Origin: Mesostigma viride
Lineage: Eukaryota; Streptophyta; Mesostigmatophyceae; Mesostigmatales; Mesostigmataceae
NCBI GenBank assembly: GCA_009746045.1
Contig: RPFO01000310.1
Coordinates: 690,234 to 754,233, forward strand
Length of the DNA: 64,000 nucleotides
Reading direction: 5' to 3'
Shown: in pieces, positions 55,401-64,000 of the stretch
Numbering within the stretch: position 1 is the stretch's first letter
How the letters are laid out: every line of letters begins with the position of its first letter
The notes under the pieces: generated by a model
Told to the model about the DNA's origin: nothing
What the model saw: the letters and a program-made list of their open reading frames with translations, nothing else
The model's database searches: none
Position numbers and translations under genes: made by a program

Positions 55401-57429
55401 ATCTGGCCACCCCTGACCTACGAAAATCACGCATCATCATTCTGAGCAACATTCTGAACCATTACAAGCCGCGAGACGCAAAATTTCCTTGATAACGGCA
55501 CGCTAGCAGCCATATCTCGTTACGCGCGCGCGCGAGTGAAAATTTCCCGCCAAAGTCACGTGATACTGTCTCAATACACGTTGTATTTACCAGGCTATGG
55601 CGAATATTACCCCCAAACCTATGCATCACCTTCGTCCTTAAGTGTTCCCAGACCCACCGGACCACTGACATCCGTCACAGGTGGCGCGGCGCTCCCGGAA
55701 TTGAGCGCCGCGCCACCGGGGGTCAAACAGGGCGATATATCGCCCTGTTTCCGGACTATGGGTTAAGCGTGTGCAAGTGTGCCAGGGGCAGGAGCCCTTG
55801 GTTGATGACCTCATATTGCCAGCTGCTAGTCATCCAAGCAGTTTGGGCATTGGTCCTCACTCACTTGCTGGACACAGCCCTATCAACTACCAAGGCCTGG
55901 TGAAGCTCATGTCCTCTCCCATTATGTGTCCCCAGGTCACACTGGGTTTGATTAAATCTGGGGAGGACTGGATCTCCAAGAAATGCGTGGAACCTGTCAA
56001 TGACCTGCCTCCTGCACGACGTCTACTCAAGCTCAAGTTTGTCATCAAGATGAAGGAGGTGGACGGGGTCAAGGTACCACATGTCAGGCCAGTGCTGAAT
56101 GAGTTCAAGGGTACTGGTGAGTGCACTGCTGAGGAGTTGTATACCCCTGGCATGTTGCATGATACTTGGAGGCTGCTGCTGTGTGTATTTCTAGGCCTTC
56201 TCAACAAGGGCTTGGACTATGGCTCAGTGGTGGTAGACTTCAAGAGGGCATTTCTAGAGGGGGATGCAGATGTGGCACAGGAAAAGTGGGAGGGCAAGAC
56301 GCCTTTCTATGTTAGGGTGCCTGCTGTATGGAAAAGGGACATCCACACGGAGTTCCTTAAAATCCTCAAGGGCCTGGAGGGCCTGAGGTCAAGTCCAATA
56401 ATCTGGAGGGAGACTCTCAACCGTTTCCTGAAGGAACATTGCAACTTGAAGGTCTCTCCTGTAGACCCCTGTCTGTTTCTGGGGCAATGGGAAGGCCTAC
56501 CAGTGTATGCTTCGCTGCACGGGGATGACCTACATCTGATAGCTCCCACGTCGTGGCTTAAGGAGCTGATCTCCATCATTAAGTCCAAGTTTCCTCTGGG
56601 TAGGGAGCAATGGCAGGTGGAGAATGAGCCTCTGCTGTTTGTGGGCATGGAGGCCACACTGGTGAAGAAGAGGGGGGAGTGGTGTATGCTGCTGGTGGGG
56701 GGCAATGATTATCAAGAGACCCTCATTAGCAACCTTCCTCCAACCATCACACAGGCACTGTGTCCCATGGTGAGAGGCATGGTTGCTTGGGTGGCAGGCA
56801 TTTCCAGGCCAGACCTTATGGTCATAGCCAGGTTGCCTGATGACATGCTGGTGGAGCTAGGGTCTGCCAAGGTGGCTGATCAGGTCAGGGCTTCATCTGG
56901 CATTCTGTTGTCTGCAGTGGATTTATCACAACCCATTTGCATGGAGCTGTATGTGGATAGCTCAATGGACAGCAGGCAGGTCTCCAAGGTCAGGGGCAGG
57001 GCTGCAGGGCTCTTTGTGCTCAGACAGGAAGGCCTGGGGAGTTTGGTGAGCTGGTTTAGTCGCCTGCACAAACGGGTGGCTGTCAGCAGTGATGTGGCAG
57101 AATGCAGGGCTATTTGTGAAGGCATTCACACAAGCCTTTATCTGAAGGAGTTGCTTCATCAGATGACTTCTAACACTCCTTGGCCACTTCAGGTTACCAC
57201 TCTTCTAAAAACAGACTCCATGGGGATGGTGCAGTTTGTGCACAGGCAGATGGCCAGAAGTAGGGACTTGGATTATCTCCTTCTTAAGGAATTGTCCTCC
57301 TTGGCCAATATTGAGCATATCCCTGGGGTTGACAATCCTGCTGATGCTTTGACCAAGCTAGTGCAGAAGGCAGCAGTGCAATACAAGGTTCTTCAGTCTC
57401 TGATGGACCCATCTCAGCAAGCTGTCTAA
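52455..57429 (+). CDS. pol: Copia pol: integrase, protease-like, RT and RNase H, split by a TTAA element
   Basis: The frame is continuous with gag after its UGA; the first ATG is at 52,596. Integrase: His/Cys region (HNMFGH...CKC), then Asp in GDLQCDIQHI, Asp in VDMQF and Glu in GAIERAIQEVKK, about 30 residues after the second Asp. A retropepsin-like segment follows at about 54,070-54,310 (LEVDTNSQVSIIG, PALLGQNFL), with DTN where DTG/DSG is usual. Then the element at 54,419-55,762. RT from 55,767: VVVDFKRAFLEGD, RSSPIIWRETLNRF and HGDDLHLIA (instead of YVDD). RNase H: ELYVDSSMDS, DVAECRAICE, LKTDSMGMV, NPADALTK. Dropping the insert and one TTAA leaves 1,161 codons from 52,596 without a stop. 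As it stands, this copy cannot make full pol. Confidence 0.88.
54419..55762. mobile_element. TTAA-flanked non-autonomous element 1 (1,344 bp) inside pol
   Basis: TTAA occurs at 54,415-54,418 and 55,763-55,766. The ends are inverted repeats: CCCATAGTCCGG at the left and CCGGACTATGGG at the right (12 bp perfect). TTAA duplication with CCC...GGG ends is typical of piggyBac-type transposition. No transposase frame is present. Near the right end are a 15-bp stem (55,680-55,694 with 55,703-55,717) and a perfect 26-bp palindrome (55,725-55,750). Excision at one TTAA restores pol exactly. Confidence 0.88.
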
Positions 57430-58246
57430 GCTGGTGCCTGGTTATAGGGCGTTGGAGAGCAGATTGTGTGGTAGTGTCAGCATTGTGACTGGCATAATAC
57501 CTGTATTTTAGTCTGTACTAAGGCTCATGGACCATGGTACACTCACTCTGATTTTAATCAGGATACAGCCAGGTTTTGGCTGGGGTTCATGCTGTTGACT
57601 ACACAAGGTTGACAGGTCCATTACAGACCATGTATTCTATTTTAAAAGAAATGTATATTTGTACATACTTCTCACAATGGTCTGGGAACCTTTATTCTGG
57701 GGTTTATAGGGCGGGGTTCGATTCCCTGGTATTATGTTTCTACAAGCTGGCCTGTTCAGGTGTTTGCCTGTTCAGACTTCCCTAGTTCCCCAGGGCAGGA
57801 TTTAATTGTTGCCTATGTGTTTCATTTTGTCATTTGTTTGCTGTGGCAGTTTACCATCTGGCAAGTAGACGGGCGCCGTAAGACGGGCGCCAATAGACCC
57901 CTGTTGAGAGAATGACAGGCAAACTATTGTAATACGCCTTACTTTGTCAAGTGGTATTTTAATTGTCATGGATTTATTGTACTTATATTGAATATGTACT
58001 GGGTTTTATGGGATTAGTATCTGGGATTAATGTAACTCACCGCCAGAAGGTCATTGTACTGGAGGCTCTACCGAGGTGATGGGATTAATTCCTGGAGAAG
58101 ACCTCATAGAATTAACCTGTATGTATTTAATTTTGTGTGCTTCTAATATCTGGTGGTACTCTGTAATGCCACTTCCATAGGTTTTTATCCATTTCTCATG
58201 GAATGGTTTTCCCTGTGGCAGATCTGTTTCTTTTCCAGTTCCTTAA
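57430..58246 (+). other. Copia 3' untranslated region
   Basis: Non-coding after the pol stop (TAA at 57,427-57,429). It contains a short direct repeat gacgggcgcc at about 57,870 and 57,883. It is interrupted at 58,243-58,246 (TTAA) by element 2 and resumes at 60,143. Confidence 0.65.
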
Positions 58247-60138
58247 GGGGAGGGTCCCATAGAAATAAATCAAAACTTACCCCCCCTAATAACTACAGAA
58301 ATGCAACTGACAACCACTGAATGATGTTTGGGGACCATAAACATGATGTTTGGGCATGCATACCACCACTAGTTGGGGGTACTACCCCCAGCCATACACC
58401 GGCTATGAGCTAAAAATAGAAAAAAACGCTGTCCGGGGCACATCTTGCCCAGAACAATGGGAGAACCAGTTGCATGAAAAAAGCACACCCCATATAAAAA
58501 TGTCATGGGACATTGTTTCTACCTAATTGGATCAACAAAATCAGCACATCCCTTTGAGTTATTAATTTTTGGGCCAAAAATACGCTTTTTTAGGCGGGGC
58601 GTCCCCATACACACTCATAACACATCAATTAGGCCTGAAAAGCACAAGTCAAATTCTGTCATGACCATAGAAGGCACTGTCAAAGTTTGGTGGCATTCTG
58701 AGCTCAGCTGTAGCAGTTATTAATTTTGGCAGTTGGCCACCTGTGCAGACGCTAAGGAAGGCATTAGTGAGTATTAAGGCACACTAACACTTCCTATGCC
58801 ATCCAAAAGGCTCCTGACCATGCCCAATTCGACCACAATGTACAAGGAGGTGGCTGGGCACGTCATTTGCCCTTGCCTTACCTCGACACGGGTAACCTGT
58901 TGCGTGTGTGCACAACAATGAGGCAGGTAGCTCTACATGCCTAGCCAACACTCTAAAGCATATTCCAGGTTTATGGTGTGGGCATCATCCCAAAACCAAG
59001 CTCAAACACACCCTAGAAAGCCATATCCACTAATTGCCCAACAAGGGTAACAACAGACAGTCCACAGAGAAAGCAGAATTATCATACATGCTGCTTGCCA
59101 AGGCTTCTTACCATGGTTACCTTGCCTTGCTAGCATATGAATTAGGGCTCTCCCATTTTAGTGGGAGAAAGGCCAACAAGACAACGATAACCCCTACCTA
59201 CGTGCAGTTCCACCCATGCAGTATGCCCCTCAGAAAAACCACTGCCACCTTTCTTTCCAGCGCAATTGTTTGCCAAGAAACAAACTCAAGCTTGTGAGCC
59301 TCTAACCACAATGAAGCCTCTGCTAAGAAAGGCCGCGTCAATATTCACACAAAACTGAGTGCTGTTAGCAATCTCCTTCCAAGAAACCACTCAGCAAATC
59401 CCTGACAACTTGACGATATGCCACGGTCACGCTTTGACACATCCCAGCCATGCAACGTACATAAAAACCACTGAAAGGTGCCAGGAATCTGGCGATGCGC
59501 AGCACGGAATGGCATTATACCTGGCGCTAACTGCACGGAAAGAAGCCGAAAACTTGCGTTGATAACCCAGAAAGGAAGCGAAACATTCATAGGGTCACGT
59601 TGATCACACGATCGTACCATTACCGGAATTGTCCTTCGCCCAGCGGCGCAAGAAAGAACAACCTTCCACGGAATAATAAGACGCGCATCCCGCGAGCCTG
59701 GAGAGTGTCTTACCGATCATGACGGAAATCTTGCCGAAACCCAGCAAATTTTTTAAAGCTTTACCAATAACGATTTAAACGCATCCTTGACGCTAGGTAA
59801 AGCCCATAAAACCTGACAATCACCGCCGCCAGCGTGCATTCTAATTTATTCCTCTCGACGAAAACATCAGATTGGACCCCCGTGGCGATGGTCATCAATA
59901 AAATCATCGACACTGCAAAAAACGCGAACTCCGCTACGAAGTAGTATCATTTACTCATCGTCTTTAAGATTCGCTCAGTTTCTCTGCATTCCGCGAGCCA
60001 TCTTTTTCTACTCTGCCTGAAAGCACGTCGCCATGGCCAGCTCCGGTAGGGGTGCGCGCCCCGTGCACCACTTTTTCACGGTACGGACGGGTACCGCGAA
60101 TTTTTCGGCGCCAAAATATTCGCGCCGGGACCGTCCCC
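58247..60138. mobile_element. TTAA-flanked non-autonomous element 2 (1,892 bp)
   Basis: TTAA occurs at 58,243-58,246 and 60,139-60,142. The ends are GGGGAGGGTCCC and GGGACCGTCCCC, a 12-bp inverted repeat with one mismatch. A subterminal inverted pair, cgcgaat and attcgcg, lies at about 60,087-60,122. No transposase-sized frame was found; 59,034-59,297 (87 codons) has no recognisable motif. The ends differ from element 1, so it is a different family with the same target choice. Confidence 0.75.
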
Positions 60139-60256
60139 TTAAAAGAAAGGGCTGGGGGAATGGCATTGGCCATTAAAGACATCTGTTCAAGCTTCAAGCT
60201 GGAGTGAAGGACATGTCAAGCTACTTCAAGGGTCCCTGGCAGGGGATGTGATCCCT

Positions 60257-60271
60257 AAAGAAAAGAAGGGA
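60257..60271 (+). promoter_or_regulatory. Copia polypurine tract
   Basis: A 15-base all-purine run (aaagaaaagaaggga) ends four bases before the 3' LTR. It is the expected plus-strand primer site. Confidence 0.7.
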
Positions 60272-60275
60272 TTGG

Positions 60276-60892
60276 AGTTAACGTAAAGGATTTACGTTAG
60301 ATGGATAGAGATTGTTACGCTCTTTCCAACGGCACCTTGAACGCCTCATTTGGTTAAGGAACGTAAAAGTTATGACGTTTCCTAGGCTGTGCCGACAGTA
60401 CCCGGCGCGCCACTGTGGGCGCGTACGGACACAGGATGTACAAGTGTCACTTTGATAGTCCGCAGGACGTTGACAGGACTTGTACAGGACTTGATGGTCA
60501 ATTGATAGGTAGGCGTGCTGTAGCTCGCCAGGACCTATGGGACAATTGATGCTGAGTAGTGTACGGATAGGTCCACAGGACTAGCCGTATGGACAATTGA
60601 TAGATCTGCGCGCCAAAGGCGCGCCAGAGTCTGTGTAATCAATTGATTGACAGTTCAGCTGTGACAGTGCAGCTGAATACTTGGACGCGTCCCTAGCAAG
60701 CTATATGAGTGACTTGGTCACACCGGGACGCTAGTTCTTGCGTGCACGTTCTCTTGGCACTGCGACCCTGTCGTCTGTGCTGCGTGCAGTCTTGGAAGTG
60801 ACGTGACTTACGTCTGTGTTTCCTTGTTATTAATAAAGGCAACTTCCTGCAAGAACCATGGCGGAATTCGTGGCATTCTTACCCTCACAACT
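60276..60892 (+). repeat. Copia 3' LTR
   Basis: 617 bp, one visible difference from the 5' LTR (T at 60,525). It ends AACT, followed by the target duplication GATAT (60,893-60,897). Confidence 0.93.
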
Positions 60893-61167
60893 GATATCTC
60901 ATCCAGATCTCAGGTTGTGGGTGGTAGTTGCGGGCATGAGATGGCATGGAATGGCAGGCATGTCTCGGCTTCTTGCACTTGCCAGGAGGCCAGCTTGTCA
61001 AGAATGTGGCAGTGGCAGGGTTCAGGTACAATGGTTGTGTTGATTGGTGCGGGATCCTTTTTGCTGCGCAACACGACGGGGTCCTGTGAATGCTGACATG
61101 TCCATGTGTTGTGTGGCTGTTGTCATGCGACTGGGTTGTCACGGGACTTGTGCGGCTGCTGCCTCAG

Positions 61168-61266
61168 TGTTGGTGGACCCCGCTGCATTGTGCGTCCAGC
61201 AACGGCAAGCTGGATGTCGTCCAGCATCTCATCGCCAGCGGCGCAGACGTGGAGGCCAAGGGCAAT
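61168..61266 (+). CDS. Gene C ankyrin-repeat exon 5 (33 codons)
   Basis: The acceptor is tgcctcag, the donor gtcagtg, phase 0. It encodes CWWTPLHCAS, KLDVVQHLIAS and GADVEAKGN. It pairs with 25,370-25,468 of gene B. The Copia element lies between this exon and 49,517, lengthening the intron to 11.6 kb, which may impair splicing or transcription of gene C. Confidence 0.8.
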
Positions 61267-61960
61267 GTCAGTGATGACTCCATGCAGTGGGCAATGGCCG
61301 TGTGCGGTTCCATGATGGTCACGTAGCCCTTGAGCAACGCAATGACCATGATTGGTGAGGATGATTGGGATGTGAACAAGGTGTCTGGTTTGTATCCAGC
61401 ATGTATGCCCTCGTAATCGGAGCTTCAGCTATATTTGACGTCAAGACTAGCGCAAGTTGTGTGTAAACAAGCTGTACGTTTGCGTCAACGCTGTTGGATT
61501 TGGCCAGGCTGTCTAGTGCATCCCCAACTTGCGTGCCCCTGTAATCCAAGTGTTGAGAACCTTTCTTGTCAAGGTTCCCGTGATGAGCATGTGCCCGCAT
61601 GCGCCAACGCCTGTGGCCAGAGAAAAAGCTATGGGACCCGATAAGAAGACGGGATCAAGAATGTGGTGGCGATCATGGCAACAAAGGCGGCATTCTTTTC
61701 TAGCAGGACTCATTCTTCTTATCTGCATTGCCTGGCCTTATAAGAACCTCGACGATATTACGTAATACGCCGGCAAAGTTACAAGATTTTTTGCCATTTT
61801 GCTGTGGCGAAAGATGTCTTATGGGGAAAGGCCGTGTGCCTTGAAATGTGACAAAAGCAAATACACCTAGCTAAGGTCGGCCTCTTTTTTTAGAGGGGGG
61901 CTGACAGCAAGCCAGGGGGTAATTACATCTGGTTTGATGAACCTTCATCAATAGGGGCAC
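61267..61960 (+). other. Intron of gene C, non-coding
   Basis: Matches 25,469-26,230 of copy 1. No gene seen. Confidence 0.5.
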
Positions 61961-61962
61961 CT

Positions 61963-64000
61963 TTGAACCTTCATATGAGGATGACATACCGAGCGGCGAT
62001 TGCACAAGGAAGGAGCAAGGCAGCAAAAAGACCAGCGCGCAAGAAGGGAGCACCTGCACCGCTGTCGCTCATTCTACGCCTGGGACCTGGCTTGCGAAAG
62101 AAAAGCAGCTCGCCAACTTGCTCTCCAAACGCACAAATCCCACCAGTTAGTGGGTGCAGTCGAGCAGGTCTTTGGGACCGATGACTGGGTGACAGATGCC
62201 AGTTTCTGGAGCTCGGCCCAGCTGAAGTCTGTAATACAGTTGCTTGCCAATCTCGTCTAGGTTGGCGATGTGCTTGAGGCGCATGACACAAACAAAGCGT
62301 CAGTGGCAAAACTTCAAGCCATATTGGAGCTTGCAGCGGTCGACGAGTAGCCAATCGTGTTTGCGCAGCGGAATACGGCTGAGACAAAGGAGAAGGTCAA
62401 AGTCTCAGCAGGCCGAGGGGCTGTCTGACAGGAAACAAGGGAGAGGTTGACGGCGTTCGTTGGGGTACCTCTGGAAGTGGGGAATAAGGGCGAGGAGAGC
62501 GAGGAGGTGATCATGCCTGACTGATTCTTGCAAGGTTTGAAGGAAGCATTTGGGGGGAGGGAGGAAGCCATAATCCAGCCAAAAGATTTGAAAGATTTGG
62601 CGCTGCCAAGCCAAGCCAACAGCGCGGATTGGAGACAAGAGCAGGTGTTGCCAGAAGTACTGGAGAGTGCCAGGGACAACGGAATGGGTATCCAGACGCC
62701 GGTGGGTCATGACAAGCAAGCCAGAAAACAGGCGGAACCTGGATAGCAGGAAAACTGTCATGAACGTTGGACTTGCCAAGGATAGCCTTCTCAGAAAGCT
62801 GGGCCCTGCAGGCTGAAGCTGGGGACCTTCTGGGCTTGGAATACTTAGTGAGGGTGGTGGCGGCCTTGTTGCAGGTGGAGAGTCAGGGTGAGGGGGGGTG
62901 GAGGGTGGCAAGCCACCCAATCCTGCCAATCAAGGAGGAGGCTGCACCCTCCGCCTATCCGGCTATCGAGGCAGCCATGCAGGCTGCGATCACTCTTGGA
63001 CAATCTCAGCGACGACCAGCAAAAAGGAAACATAGAATACCAGCATGGGGCCGCTCGCTTTTCCTGCTGCCGTAGTTAATTTAGCCTATGAGCACCACGT
63101 GCGGCAGGGTGAGATTGACACGCTGGCGACAGCATGGTACGCGCCACCACCGCGAGTATGCACTGAATGCAAGGTAAAATGGCTTGATTGGCTGGGGTGG
63201 GTGGGGGCTGGCCCATTTCTAAAGGAGTGTGCTTTAGGTGGAGGGAGGAGGCCCGTGCGAGGGTCAAAAAGCACTGCACCTGGCTCAGTTCTTGCCACAA
63301 GCCAGGTGCAAAAGATGCTGATGCAATACATGGGAAGCAGAATGAATACGTACAGCAGACTCCGCGAGTGTGCCAAAGGCGGAGGTGGCAGGGAAGATGC
63401 GGCCACTCCACCTGCTGGCGAGCAGGGGGTCATTTGCGCCAACGAGGAAAACTGCATCGAGCCAGCAGTCGCGGCGAGCGCAAGGTACTGGGACGTGCCT
63501 AAGCTCTGCCGGGGATCAATGCCCCACGATGGAATGGGCAAGCTCATGGGCAGGGCGGTGGGCGTGGGCATGGTCACATTCCGGGAGGAGCAGCCCAAGT
63601 GGTTGGTTGGCTGCTTTGGGTGGCCAAGGGGGTGGGCGAGCAACAGTTCACGGTCAACAAGGAGCTGAGCAACCAGCTGTGGGTGGAACCTCGCAAGACC
63701 ATGCAATCACCACCTGCATGGGCATACTCGCGGTTGTCTACATCAAGGGCCGGTGCTACAGCGCAGAAAGCGACCCCGCGTCGTACCATTACTCCGTGGA
63801 GGTGCCTGAGTGATGGTGGGACTACCAAGGGCTACCTAGTGTGTGGTCTGCTAGTGTGGGCCTGTCGGGGCCAAGGCGAGGGTTTGGCGTGTGCTAGAAG
63901 TGCTGGCTATCGCGCATTCCCATGCGGCGGTGCTGGGATGGTCATACACGAGACGGTGCTCTACGTGAGCAGTGCCTTGGATCCGTGGGGCCAGGTAAGC
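61963..64000 (+). pseudogene. Decayed multi-frame coding region, copy 2 (cut by the window end)
   Basis: The counterpart of 26,233-28,306. It keeps QVFGTDDWVTDASFW, LLGLEYLVRVVAALLQVE, DVPKLCRGSMPHDGMGK and VYIKGRCYSAES, in different frames. Private indels include a shorter Lys-rich start, a stop TGA at about 62,521 and one base lost near 63,003. The shared skeleton shows it was already broken before the duplication. Confidence 0.5.

Larger units (their letters stand above)
49838..60892 (+). mobile_element. Copia-type LTR retrotransposon, 11,055 bp, nested insertions, copy 2 only
   Basis: Two 617-bp LTRs (49,838-50,454 and 60,276-60,892) differ by one base as far as I can see. The 5-bp duplication GATAT lies at 49,833-49,837 and 60,893-60,897; copy 1 has the intact site at about 25,101. 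The LTRs start AGTT and end AACT instead of TG and CA. Inside come an extra ORF, gag with a zinc knuckle, and pol with integrase, a protease-like domain, RT and RNase H. Two TTAA-flanked elements (54,419-55,762 and 58,247-60,138) account for 3.2 kb. Without them the element would be about 7.8 kb. It sits in an intron of gene C on the same strand. Confidence 0.93.

Noticed and set aside
59034-59297. 87-codon frame in TTAA element 2 as a transposase
   Set aside because: Too short and without the Asp-rich catalytic motifs of piggyBac transposases.

Overview
This is nuclear DNA of a eukaryote, most likely a green microalga (inference). It has GT-AG introns with phase-0 exons, roughly 50% GC, abundant minisatellites, Copia and LINE retroelements, TTAA-specific elements, and no bacterial operons or ribosome-binding sites.

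The organising fact is a tandem segmental duplication of about 32 kb. Copy 1 spans about 1-32,040 and copy 2 about 32,041-64,000 and beyond. Position 402 pairs with 32,237 and position 28,306 pairs with 64,000. Each copy holds, in order: a (CTGG)n microsatellite, an ankyrin-cap exon, a long intron, one very large terminal exon, non-coding DNA with several minisatellites, a run of single-ankyrin-repeat exons, and a decayed coding region with a tyrosine-recombinase remnant. Read across copies, a gene starts with the ankyrin exons of one unit and ends in the large exon of the next. Gene A (527-8,301) is the 3' end of a gene that began upstream. Gene B runs from ankyrin exons at 21,888-31,320 through the cap exon at 32,362 to the large exon at 34,191-37,643. 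Gene C starts at 45,434 and leaves the window.

The predicted protein has ankyrin repeats, a proline-rich linker, a coiled coil, a protein kinase with all main catalytic motifs, a HECT-like domain that seems to lack the catalytic cysteine, and a C-terminal RZ-type zinc finger like that of RNF213/ZNFX1 ubiquitin ligases. Each ankyrin repeat is one phase-0 exon of about 99 bp in a roughly 0.6-kb tandem module, so repeats can be gained or lost without frame damage. The two copies already differ in exon number.

Mobile DNA separates the copies. In copy 1: a tandem LTR-like element in the gene A intron (1,537-3,865), and a 5'-truncated LINE (9,138-12,849) split by a dimer of a terminal-inverted-repeat element. 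In copy 2: an 885-bp nested palindrome (46,535-47,419) with tRNA-like arms, and an 11,055-bp Copia element (49,838-60,892). The Copia element has near-identical LTRs, AGTT...AACT ends, a gag-UGA-pol arrangement and an unusual integrase-protease-RT order. Two TTAA-flanked elements sit inside it; removing the first restores one continuous pol frame. Minisatellites of 78, 82, 85 and 88 bp differ strongly in copy number between the duplicates.
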